A DNA stretch of 5,868 nucleotides from Deltaproteobacteria bacterium (lineage in GTDB: Bacteria; Myxococcota_A; UBA796). Made by a program: the position numbers and the translations under genes. Positions 1-5,174 of the stretch are shown in pieces. Each line of letters starts with the position of its first letter. Positions within the stretch are counted from its first letter, which is position 1. The stretch lies in assembly GCA_002707085.1 (NCBI GenBank), contig PALY01000089.1:6122-11989 (forward strand), in the 5' to 3' direction. A model generated the notes under the pieces. It saw only the letters and a list, made by a program, of their open reading frames with translations. It ran no database searches and was not told where the DNA came from.

Positions 1-294
1 ACCTTGGCCCTGGTGGCTCGAGGGAGAGGTGGGCATGGCTTGGTCACGGGCTTGATCCTGCTCTACCACTGCGCCGCCATCGCTGCTTTGGCGGGCCTGT
101 CTCGCTACCGGGTGCCGCTCGAGCCCCTGCTCATGGTGTACGGCGCTGGACTCATTGCACGGCCTGATTTGATCTGGAAAGGGCTCGTGGAGGAGCGCTG
201 GCGGGGTGCTCTTGCTGTGCTTGTGATGCTCTGGGTGATACCGCTCACCCTCTGGTTTTTACCCGCGGGGTGGACATGGTGGCGTTCCTGGTAG
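1..294 (+). CDS. C-terminal end of a polytopic membrane protein, GT39/PMT-like (5' partial)
   Basis: Only the last 97 codons are present; the frame is open to the left edge and ends at TAG 292-294. Two or three hydrophobic segments are visible, at about fragment residues 14-33, 39-54 and 69-88. The first two are joined by an S-R-Y-R-V-P-L-E-P-L-L motif. An RYR(L/V)P-x-EP signature just before a final membrane helix is typical of the C-terminal part of GT39/PMT_2-type glycosyltransferases and related undecaprenyl- or dolichyl-phosphate sugar transferases. These act at the cytoplasmic membrane, moving sugars from lipid carriers to proteins or lipids. The tail is aromatic (WTWWRSW). The catalytic N-terminal part is outside the window, so the family call rests on the tail alone. 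The 3' end overlaps the next gene by 19 nt, indicating one transcript. An O-antigen ligase/polymerase or another multi-spanning protein remains possible. Confidence 0.6.
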   Translation, partial: TLALVARGRGGHGLVTGLILLYHCAAIAALAGLSRYRVPLEPLLMVYGAGLIARPDLIWKGLVEERWRGALAVLVMLWVIPLTLWFLPAGWTWWRSW

Positions 295-1823
295 CTTTGC
301 TCGCTTGCTCGAGCTCTGAACCACAGATCAAGGCGGGCAATCCAGCTCGACCCGATGTGATCATGGTGAGCATTGATACGCTGCGTGCGGATCACCTCAG
401 CAGCTATGGGCACGATCGCCCGACCAGCCCTTTCCTCGACCGGCTGGCCGCACAGGGTACGCGCTTTGATCATGCGCGCAGCAACAGTCCATGGACCCTG
501 CCCGCGCACCTCACCATGCTCACAGGGCAGCTGCCAGTGACCCACCAGGTCACCGATGATCACCTCGCCCTGGATCCTTCAGTGCGGGTCTTGCCGGAGG
601 CCATGGCAGAGGCGGGGTACGCCACAGGCGCCTCGGTCGCCACCCTCTATGTCTCCAAGAAGTTCGGCTTTGAGCGCGGCTTTGACTTCTTTGATGACCA
701 CGGCATCGACAACGAGAAGAAGAATCTCCGCGGCGAGGTGGTGGCCAGCGATGTCATCGGCGAGGCGGTGGAGTGGATTGAGAGCCTCGAGGAAGGCAAG
801 CCCTTCTACCTCTTCCTGCACTTCTATGATGTGCACTACCACTACGATCCGCCCCCGCCGTTCGACACGATGTTCGACCGCGCCCCCGCGAAGACAGACC
901 GGCGCTTCAAGAACTACTATCGACACAAGAAGAATCCGCTCACTGAGGAGCAGAAGGCACATCAGCTCGCGCAGTACGACGAGTCCATCGCCTACGTGGA
1001 TGCCCAGCTCGGTGCCCTGTATGAGGCGCTGGACGATGCGGGCCGTAAGCAGCGGTGGGTGGTGACCTCGGACCATGGCGAGGAGTTCGGTGAGCGCGGC
1101 AGCTGGGGACACGCCCATACCCTGTACGCCGAGCAGCTGCGTGTGCCGCTCATTGTCTCTGGAGAGGGGCTGCCTCAGGGACAGGTCGTCGAGGAAGCAG
1201 TGGGCATCCAGGACATTGCCCCCACCATCACCTCTTGGGTGGACAAGCAGATGCCTGCGGCTGACGGCATCGACCTGAATCCTGCGATGGCGGGAGCGCC
1301 GGTGCCCTCGCGACCCTTCCCTGCGGAGACCTTTCGGTTCAAGACGCGACGCATCAGCCTCTATGAGGATGGGAAGCGGATTGAGTGGGATCTGGTCCGA
1401 GACCGCAAGGAGTTGTTTGCGGCGGATGCGGATCGTCTGGAGACAAAGAACTTGGCGCGATCGGACAAGGAGGCCGCTGCTGCTCTGGCTCGCCGTGCAG
1501 AGGAGGTCTTTGGTCGCCCTTGGACGGCATCAGCAGATGGTGAGCTCCGGGTGAAGAAGGGCGTGGTCTTGCACGATGGAGCGACGTCCAAGCGCAAGAT
1601 CAAGGCAGGAACAGACTTCCAGGTTCTGCCCTATGATGCCGCCACCACATTCACACCTGAGGACGGCTCAGCGGCCTCTGGGCCGTGGCGGAGCACGTCT
1701 CCGCCGGATGAGGCTGCACCCATTCGGTACAACGCGACGGCCAGGACAGCGGGCATTGAGCTCGATGAGGACACTAAGAAACTGCTCGAGCAGCTCGGGT
1801 ATATGCAGGGCGGCGATGAGTAA
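276..1823 (+). CDS. Sulfatase-superfamily lipoprotein with Thr in place of the formylglycine Cys/Ser
   Basis: A 515-residue protein of the alkaline phosphatase/sulfatase superfamily. ATG 276 is preferred because GGGGTGG (267-273) precedes it; GTG 270 is in frame and would add two residues but has no ribosome binding site. The N-terminus is a very short lipoprotein signal (M-V-A-F-L-V-A-L-L-A-C, Cys11), so the enzyme is probably anchored outside the cytoplasm. The fold's metal-site motifs are visible: V-S-I-D-T-L-R-A-D (Asp34), H-F-Y-D-V-H near 182-187, and S-D-H-G-E-E-F-G (Asp266, His267) followed by W-G-H-A-H (277-281). At the place of the sulfatase C/S-x-P-x-R signature the protein reads T-L-P-A-H before L-T-M-L-T-G, so Thr74 occupies the nucleophile position and His78 replaces Arg. 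Thr nucleophiles are known in the phosphoglycerol and phosphoethanolamine transferases of this superfamily. The activity may therefore be phospho-transfer or hydrolysis rather than sulfate ester cleavage. The LLEQLGYMQ tail is common in bacterial sulfatase-like proteins. It overlaps both neighbours. The superfamily is certain; the substrate is unknown. Confidence 0.9.
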   Translation: MVAFLVALLACSSSEPQIKAGNPARPDVIMVSIDTLRADHLSSYGHDRPTSPFLDRLAAQGTRFDHARSNSPWTLPAHLTMLTGQLPVTHQVTDDHLALDPSVRVLPEAMAEAGYATGASVATLYVSKKFGFERGFDFFDDHGIDNEKKNLRGEVVASDVIGEAVEWIESLEEGKPFYLFLHFYDVHYHYDPPPPFDTMFDRAPAKTDRRFKNYYRHKKNPLTEEQKAHQLAQYDESIAYVDAQLGALYEALDDAGRKQRWVVTSDHGEEFGERGSWGHAHTLYAEQLRVPLIVSGEGLPQGQVVEEAVGIQDIAPTITSWVDKQMPAADGIDLNPAMAGAPVPSRPFPAETFRFKTRRISLYEDGKRIEWDLVRDRKELFAADADRLETKNLARSDKEAAAALARRAEEVFGRPWTASADGELRVKKGVVLHDGATSKRKIKAGTDFQVLPYDAATTFTPEDGSAASGPWRSTSPPDEAAPIRYNATARTAGIELDEDTKKLLEQLGYMQGGDE

Positions 1824-2730
1824 CTTCGATGTACCCAGTTTGATGGTGGCGCTTCGGGAGCACCCGGTCCCGCTCTCCCACATGATCCAGCTTCGGGATG
1901 TGATCTTCGAGCAGACGGGTCGGTCCAATTTCCTCTTTGCGGCATGTCGGGATGGTGAGGCTGATGGCAGCACCCTTGCTGACCCAGAGCTGGCAGAGGC
2001 CCTGAGTGGGGTTGCCTTGGGTCAATGGCCCATGGGTGTGTCTGCCATTGATTCTTGGGCGGCGGCGGTGCTCGAGCGGAAGCCTGCTGCGGTCCTGGAG
2101 TTTGGCTCTGGCGTGAGCACTGTGGTGAGCGCGGTGCTGATGCGCCGCATTCATGGCACGGGTGCTGTGCGCGTGTTCTCGGTGGAGCAGGGCGAAGAGG
2201 CTGCAGCGCAGACGCGGGCGCGTCTGGAGGCGCTTGGACTGAATGACCTCGTGGCCATTCACATCGCGCCGGTGGAGCGGACCCTCGTCGATGCCTTCGA
2301 TAGCAGCGGATACGCGGTCACAGCGGAGCAGATGGGGTCCTTTCTCGGTGATGTTCGGCCAGAGATGGTGCTGATTGATGGGCCCTTCGGTGGCTACGGG
2401 GCCCGCTTCTCGACGCTGCCCGTTGCCCATCCTTGGCTGGCTGAGGACGCAGAGATCTGGATGGATGATGCGCTGCGCGACAGCGAGCTGGCCATCGCGC
2501 ACTGGTGGACAGTGCTGGGCTATCTCTCGGAGCCGAGCTTGCAGTTTACGGCCAAGGGCATCGTCCGTGGTCAGCGTGGGGATTCTCCAAGACACTATGC
2601 GCAGGCCGCTGCTGGACTTGGGCGAGGTGAGCTGCAGGGGGGCGAGGCGGAGTACGTGCTCTTTAAGATGCGTGTTCAGGCTGCTGCAGACGCATCCACA
2701 GGACTCAAGCCGCCGTTTCAGGCCCGTTAG
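1816..2730 (+). CDS. Class I SAM-dependent methyltransferase
   Basis: A 304-residue protein. ATG 1816 is chosen because it lies inside the classic stop/start overlap ATGAGTAA with the sulfatase-like gene and has AGGG (1807-1810) five bases upstream; upstream in-frame starts would lie deep inside that gene. The Rossmann-fold SAM site is visible. Motif I is V-L-E-F-G-S-G-V-S-T (residues 93-102). The acidic residue after strand beta2, in V-F-S-V-E-Q (Glu124), would hold the ribose hydroxyls. The L-I-D-G-P-F-G-G segment (186-193) matches the motif IV region of Methyltransf_24-like enzymes. Residues 1-90 form a helical extension without a recognised motif and may help define the acceptor. The methyl acceptor cannot be read from the sequence. 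Its coupling to a membrane transferase-like protein and an exported sulfatase-fold enzyme suggests sugar or lipid modification. The frame ends at TAG 2728-2730, directly against the stop of the opposing regulator gene. Confidence 0.85.
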   Translation: MSNFDVPSLMVALREHPVPLSHMIQLRDVIFEQTGRSNFLFAACRDGEADGSTLADPELAEALSGVALGQWPMGVSAIDSWAAAVLERKPAAVLEFGSGVSTVVSAVLMRRIHGTGAVRVFSVEQGEEAAAQTRARLEALGLNDLVAIHIAPVERTLVDAFDSSGYAVTAEQMGSFLGDVRPEMVLIDGPFGGYGARFSTLPVAHPWLAEDAEIWMDDALRDSELAIAHWWTVLGYLSEPSLQFTAKGIVRGQRGDSPRHYAQAAAGLGRGELQGGEAEYVLFKMRVQAAADASTGLKPPFQAR

Positions 2731-3210
2731 TCAGTCGCTGATCGCGTAGTTGGGCCAGACCCCTGGCTCCACGTGCTCGTAGACCAGTGCAGTCTCCATT
2801 CGGGCCACCTCTGCTCGGGTGGTGAAGGCGTCGAGCGCGAGATCCCGCAGGTGGTTGGCATCGCGGACCGCCACGTGGACCAGAAAGTCATTCTCTCCGC
2901 CCATGTGGTAGACGCTCACCACCTCGTCCAGGGTCAGCAGGTGGGCCCGGAAGGTCTCCACCAGATCGCGCGAGTGCTTGGCCAGCTGTACGGCGACGAA
3001 GGCCTGCAGGCCGACCCCCAAGGTGACGGGGTCGACCTTGGCCTGGAATCCGGTGAGTACGCCGCGGTCCGTGAGCCGCCGCACGCGCTCCAGGCAGGAA
3101 GAGGGTGCGAGGCCCACCACTGCAGCGAGCTCTTTGTTGGAGATCCGCGCATTGTTCTGCAGGGTCCTCAGGATGGCATCATCGATTCGGTCAAAGCTCA
3201 TTTTGTCCAT
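2731..3210 (-). CDS. Lrp/AsnC family transcriptional regulator
   Basis: A 159-residue protein, the usual length for the family (E. coli Lrp has 164). The N-terminal winged helix-turn-helix spans about residues 6-65, with the typical series D-D-A-I-L-R-T-L-Q, A-R-I-S-N-K-E-L-A, V-G-L-A-P-S-S-C-L-E-R-V and G-V-L-T-G-F. A linker leads to the effector-binding, oligomerising RAM domain (about 68-145), which carries the conserved G-G-E-N-D-F-L-V-H-V segment. ATG at 3210-3208 is preferred over the in-frame ATG three codons later because AGGG lies six bases upstream (minus strand, 3220-3217). Family members bind DNA as dimers or octamers and respond to amino acids. The divergent PLP enzyme of sulfur amino acid metabolism is the obvious target, along with the regulator's own promoter. 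This matches the mdeR arrangement beside mdeA in Pseudomonas putida. The target and effector (methionine, cysteine or a breakdown product) are inferred. Confidence 0.95.
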   Translation of the reverse strand: MDKMSFDRIDDAILRTLQNNARISNKELAAVVGLAPSSCLERVRRLTDRGVLTGFQAKVDPVTLGVGLQAFVAVQLAKHSRDLVETFRAHLLTLDEVVSVYHMGGENDFLVHVAVRDANHLRDLALDAFTTRAEVARMETALVYEHVEPGVWPNYAISD

Positions 3211-3281
3211 AATAAACCCTATTTAATTCGATGGATTCATAACATAACGAATCATAAACTGTAGGAGTCTATTTTCACAGA
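3211..3281. promoter_or_regulatory. AT-rich divergent promoter/operator region
   Basis: This gap between the two divergent genes is strikingly AT-rich (50 of 71 bases are A or T) within a GC-rich window. It must hold both promoters. It contains a near-direct repeat, GATTCATAA (3234-3242) and GAATCATAA (3249-3257), matching at 8 of 9 positions with starts 15 bp apart. It also contains an inverted repeat, ATTCG (3226-3230) and CGAAT (3248-3252). Both are reasonable candidates for Lrp-family binding half-sites, which are AT-rich and often phased. On the minus strand TATGAT (3256-3251) matches five of six -10 consensus bases and would give a leader of roughly 30-35 nt for the regulator. No convincing -35 element was found for either direction, so the promoter positions are tentative. 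Confidence 0.6.
3217..3220 (-). promoter_or_regulatory. Ribosome binding site of the Lrp/AsnC gene
   Basis: On the minus strand this reads AGGG and lies six bases before ATG 3210-3208. It supports the first of two in-frame ATG codons; the second, at 3201-3199, has no such element at a suitable distance. Confidence 0.55.
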
Positions 3282-3283
3282 AT

Positions 3284-3287
3284 GGAG
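3284..3287 (+). promoter_or_regulatory. Start-deciding ribosome binding site of the PLP enzyme gene
   Basis: GGAG lies six bases before ATG 3294 and overlaps the earlier in-frame ATG at 3282. A stronger-looking AGGAG (3263-3267) sits 14 bases before ATG 3282, which is too far for efficient use. Spacing therefore favours ATG 3294. Confidence 0.55.
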
Positions 3288-3293
3288 TTCGAT

Positions 3294-4469
3294 ATGAGTC
3301 CGGATACAGTTGCAGTGCATGGTGGACGGGATGACCTGGGAGAGGCCCACGTTCCGCCCATCGATCTCTCCACGACCTATCGAACGCCTGATCTGCCCGC
3401 GGCCACCGCCTCTATCGATGCGATGGCGGATGGTCAGCCACCGATGGGTTCCAGTGTCTATCAGCGACTGCACAACCCCACCGTTGATCGGTTTGAGCGC
3501 GCCCTGGCTCAGATGGAGGGCACGGCCTGCTCGGTGTCCTACGCGTCAGGGATGGCTGCGGTCACCGCCGCCTTGCTGGCGGCCAAGATGGTGGGCAACC
3601 ACGTGGTCGCTGTCCGTCCGCTCTATGGTGGAACGGACCACCTGCTTCAGTGTGGACTGCTGGGCCTCGAGGTCTCCTGGGCGACACCGGATACCGTGGC
3701 TGATCACATTCGCGAAGACACCTCGCTCGTCATCTGTGAGACGCCGGCCAATCCCACCCTGCAGCTGGTCGACATCAGGGCCGTTGTGGCGGCGGCAGGC
3801 GATGTGGCCGTCATGGTTGACTCGACCTTTGCGACCCCTGTTTTGCAGCGTCCAGCGGATCACGGTGCTGCCATCGTGCTGCACTCAGGGACCAAGTTTC
3901 TCGGCGGACATGGCGATGTGATGGCCGGGGTACTGGCGACCGACGATGTCTGGGGCGCGCGACTGCGACAGGTACGCATCTTGACCGGAGGCAACCTCCA
4001 TCCGATGGCGGCCTACACGCTCCACCGTGGGCTTCAGACGCTACCCATTCGTGTCCGCGCAGCCCAGGCCAATGCACGGGCATTGGCTGAGCGCCTGGCG
4101 AGCCATCCAGCTGTGGCGGGGGTTCGCTACCCGACCATGCCAGGCTGTGACCCTCACCACCTCCTGGGTCGGCAGCTCAAGGGTCCGGGCACCATGATCG
4201 CGGTGGATCTGCTCGGTGGGTATGAGGCTGCGCGTGGTGTCATGGCGGCAGTCGGGCTCTTTACTCCTGCGGTCAGTCTGGGATCCACCGACTCACTCAT
4301 CCAGCATCCGGCGGGTCTTACGCACCGCATCGTAGGCGAAGACGCCCAGGCTGAAGGGCAGATCGGCGAGGGTCTACTTCGACTCAGTGTGGGCCTGGAA
4401 GACGTCGATGATCTCTGGTCTGACTTGGACCAGGCTTTGGCCCTGGCCGAGCCCATGGCGGCCAAGTAG
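3294..4469 (+). CDS. Trans-sulfuration family PLP enzyme (cystathionine gamma-synthase/lyase or methionine gamma-lyase type)
   Basis: A 391-residue protein of the Cys/Met metabolism PLP-dependent (fold type I) family, at the usual length; starting at ATG 3282 would give 395. ATG 3294 is preferred for spacing from GGAG and because the family's T-x-A-V-H-x-G segment then begins close to the N-terminus. Visible active-site elements are Y-Q-R-L-H-N-P-T (Tyr56 and Arg58, which contact the PLP phosphate of the partner subunit), P-L-Y-G-G-T (Tyr111), V-D-S-T-F-A-T-P (Asp176, pairing with the pyridine nitrogen), S-G-T-K-F-L-G-G-H-G-D (Lys201, the Schiff-base lysine) and L-R-L-S-V-G-L-E (Arg363, binding the substrate carboxylate). 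The second Gly of P-L-Y-G-G-T stands where classic methionine gamma-lyases have Cys (Cys116 in P. putida). That favours a cystathionine or O-acyl-homoserine type reaction, or an atypical lyase. Family enzymes are cytoplasmic tetramers. The divergent Lrp/AsnC gene is the probable regulator. The family is certain; the exact reaction is not. Confidence 0.93.
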   Translation: MSPDTVAVHGGRDDLGEAHVPPIDLSTTYRTPDLPAATASIDAMADGQPPMGSSVYQRLHNPTVDRFERALAQMEGTACSVSYASGMAAVTAALLAAKMVGNHVVAVRPLYGGTDHLLQCGLLGLEVSWATPDTVADHIREDTSLVICETPANPTLQLVDIRAVVAAAGDVAVMVDSTFATPVLQRPADHGAAIVLHSGTKFLGGHGDVMAGVLATDDVWGARLRQVRILTGGNLHPMAAYTLHRGLQTLPIRVRAAQANARALAERLASHPAVAGVRYPTMPGCDPHHLLGRQLKGPGTMIAVDLLGGYEAARGVMAAVGLFTPAVSLGSTDSLIQHPAGLTHRIVGEDAQAEGQIGEGLLRLSVGLEDVDDLWSDLDQALALAEPMAAK

Positions 4470-4486
4470 GCGTCCCTGAACCGAGA

Positions 4487-4502
4487 TGCAGTGTAGACTG
4501 CA
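4487..4502. repeat. Perfect hairpin/palindrome between the PLP enzyme and lipoprotein genes
   Basis: TGCAGT (4487-4492) and ACTGCA (4497-4502) form a perfect 6-bp inverted repeat around GTAG. It sits in the 49-bp gap, 18 bp after the PLP enzyme stop and six bases before the lipoprotein ribosome binding site. No T-run follows, so it is not a standard intrinsic terminator. It could be a small regulator operator, an mRNA stem that affects initiation, or chance. Confidence 0.5.
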
Positions 4503-4508
4503 GGCCTT

Positions 4509-4513
4509 GGAGG
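4509..4513 (+). promoter_or_regulatory. Strong ribosome binding site of the repeat lipoprotein
   Basis: GGAGG lies five bases before ATG 4519. It decides this start over the in-frame ATG at 4486, which would place 11 extra residues before the signal peptide and has no comparable element upstream. Confidence 0.8.
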
Positions 4514-4518
4514 TATTC

Positions 4519-5169
4519 ATGTTGCGAGAGGGATTGATCGCGTTCTTGTTGGTGAGCTTGGCGGGCTGCGGTGACACCAAGTTGGGTGAAGCCGATGTCG
4601 GAATGGATGCGGATGCGGATGCGGATGCGGATGCGGATGCGGATGCGGATGCGGATGCGGATGCGGATGCGGATGCGGATGACACCGGTGAAGCCGATGC
4701 CGATGCTGACTCAGATGCTGACTCAGATGCTGACTCAGATGCTGACTCAGATGCCGACGCCGACGCGGACGGCGGGGCGCCAGTGACCTGCGATGTGGAC
4801 ATGTTCACCTTCTCCATCTCGGTTGAGGATGGGGATGGCCCCTGCTCATCGCCCTGCGATGCGGACGATGCGCTGACCTACACCGCCGTGATGCGGAACA
4901 ATTCACCGACTGCCTGCAGCTTTGAGACACCCACAACCTGCTTCGTGGATGACGTGGAGATCGAGGGTGCCGGCCCGCATGGCTCTCTCGTGGACACCTA
5001 CTATCTGGCCTGTGGGGAGGCGGTCACGACCCACGACCTGACTTCCGGTGAGGCGCTTATCGCCACCATCCCCGGAGGAGTGCTCTCGGGTGGCACCTAT
5101 GTGGCCACGGCCAACTTTGCGCTCGGCACTTCGCTGGCCTTTGGCTCGACCACCATCGTGGTCGAGTAG
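4519..5169 (+). CDS. Secreted lipoprotein with Asp-Ala repeat stalk and Cys-containing beta-rich domain
   Basis: A 216-residue protein. The signal peptide ([17 protein letters not shown]) has an L-A-G-C lipobox with Cys17 as the lipidated residue. Position +2 is Gly rather than Asp, so outer-membrane placement is expected under the E. coli rule. After a short linker the protein enters an almost purely acidic spacer: strict Asp-Ala alternation at residues 30-54, a D-D-T-G-E-A break, four D-A-D-S units at 62-77, then more Asp-Ala to about 84. This is probably an extended, possibly Ca-binding stalk. Residues 88-216 form a globular region with six Cys, which could make up to three disulfides. It has short alternating hydrophobic stretches, an M-R-N-N-S-P strand-turn and a late [10 protein letters not shown] strand, loosely recalling Ig-like or BsuPI-type domains; that likeness is weak. 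No catalytic motif is seen and the function is unknown. Similar acidic-repeat lipoproteins occur in myxobacterial relatives. It converges on the next gene with a 5-bp gap. Confidence 0.85.
   Translation: MLREGLIAFLLVSLAGCGDTKLGEADVGMDADADADADADADADADADADADADDTGEADADADSDADSDADSDADSDADADADGGAPVTCDVDMFTFSISVEDGDGPCSSPCDADDALTYTAVMRNNSPTACSFETPTTCFVDDVEIEGAGPHGSLVDTYYLACGEAVTTHDLTSGEALIATIPGGVLSGGTYVATANFALGTSLAFGSTTIVVE
4585..4699. repeat. 13-bp direct repeats flanking the Asp-Ala block
   Basis: GGTGAAGCCGATG occurs at 4585-4597 and again at 4687-4699, starts 102 bp (34 codons) apart. Each copy is preceded by TGACACC (4572-4578 and 4680-4686); the upstream pair is separated by six extra bases, AAGTTG. 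The repeats therefore cover about 20 bp with one insertion and enclose the entire 6-bp tandem array. Confidence 0.9.
4605..4680. repeat. Perfect 6-bp tandem repeat (GGATGC)n, 12.7 copies
   Basis: The unit GGATGC repeats without one mismatch over 76 bp and encodes (Asp-Ala)n using only GAT and GCG codons. The unit is two codons long, so copy-number change alters stalk length without breaking the frame. Complete codon uniformity, in contrast to the mixed GAC/GCC/GCT codons just downstream, points to recent expansion by slippage. Confidence 0.97.
4702..4754. repeat. Perfect 12-bp tandem repeat (GATGCTGACTCA)n, 4.4 copies
   Basis: Four exact copies (4702-4713, 4714-4725, 4726-4737, 4738-4749) are followed by a partial GATGC. 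The unit encodes Asp-Ala-Asp-Ser and uses GCT and TCA, which are not used elsewhere in the acidic stalk. It is therefore a second, independently expanded block in frame with the first. Confidence 0.97.
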
Positions 5170-5174
5170 GGGCG

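Noticed and set aside
1576..1815. N-terminal extension of the methyltransferase frame
   Set aside because: The frame is open upstream, but this stretch lies inside the conserved 3' part of the sulfatase-like gene and encodes Arg-rich sequence unlike a methyltransferase. ATG 1816, with AGGG and the stop/start overlap, is the credible start.
1774..2595. 273-codon minus-strand open frame opposite the methyltransferase
   Set aside because: It lies antisense across two well-supported genes, its product is rich in Arg and His without a family pattern, and long antisense frames are expected in GC-rich DNA.
2773..3264. 163-codon plus-strand open frame opposite the Lrp/AsnC gene
   Set aside because: It is antisense to a clear regulator with complete domains, shows no recognisable motif, and runs into the AT-rich divergent promoter region.
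4487..4502. Hairpin as intrinsic terminator of the PLP enzyme gene
   Set aside because: The stem is followed by GGCCTTGG rather than a T-run, so the intrinsic terminator pattern is not met.
4605..4754. Possible CRISPR or intergenic repeat array
   Set aside because: The repeats are contiguous without spacers and are in frame within a coding sequence with a signal peptide, so they are coding tandem repeats.
4571..4786. Plus-strand open frame encoding Met-Arg repeats
   Set aside because: It is the out-of-frame reading of the GGATGC array inside the lipoprotein gene, and has no ribosome binding site or conserved feature.
4374..4817. Minus-strand open frame encoding long Ser-Ala/Ser-Glu repeats
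   Set aside because: It is the antisense image of the Asp-Ala tandem array. A 6-bp repeat with no stop is open in every frame, and this one extends into the antisense of the PLP enzyme with no domain or ribosome binding site.
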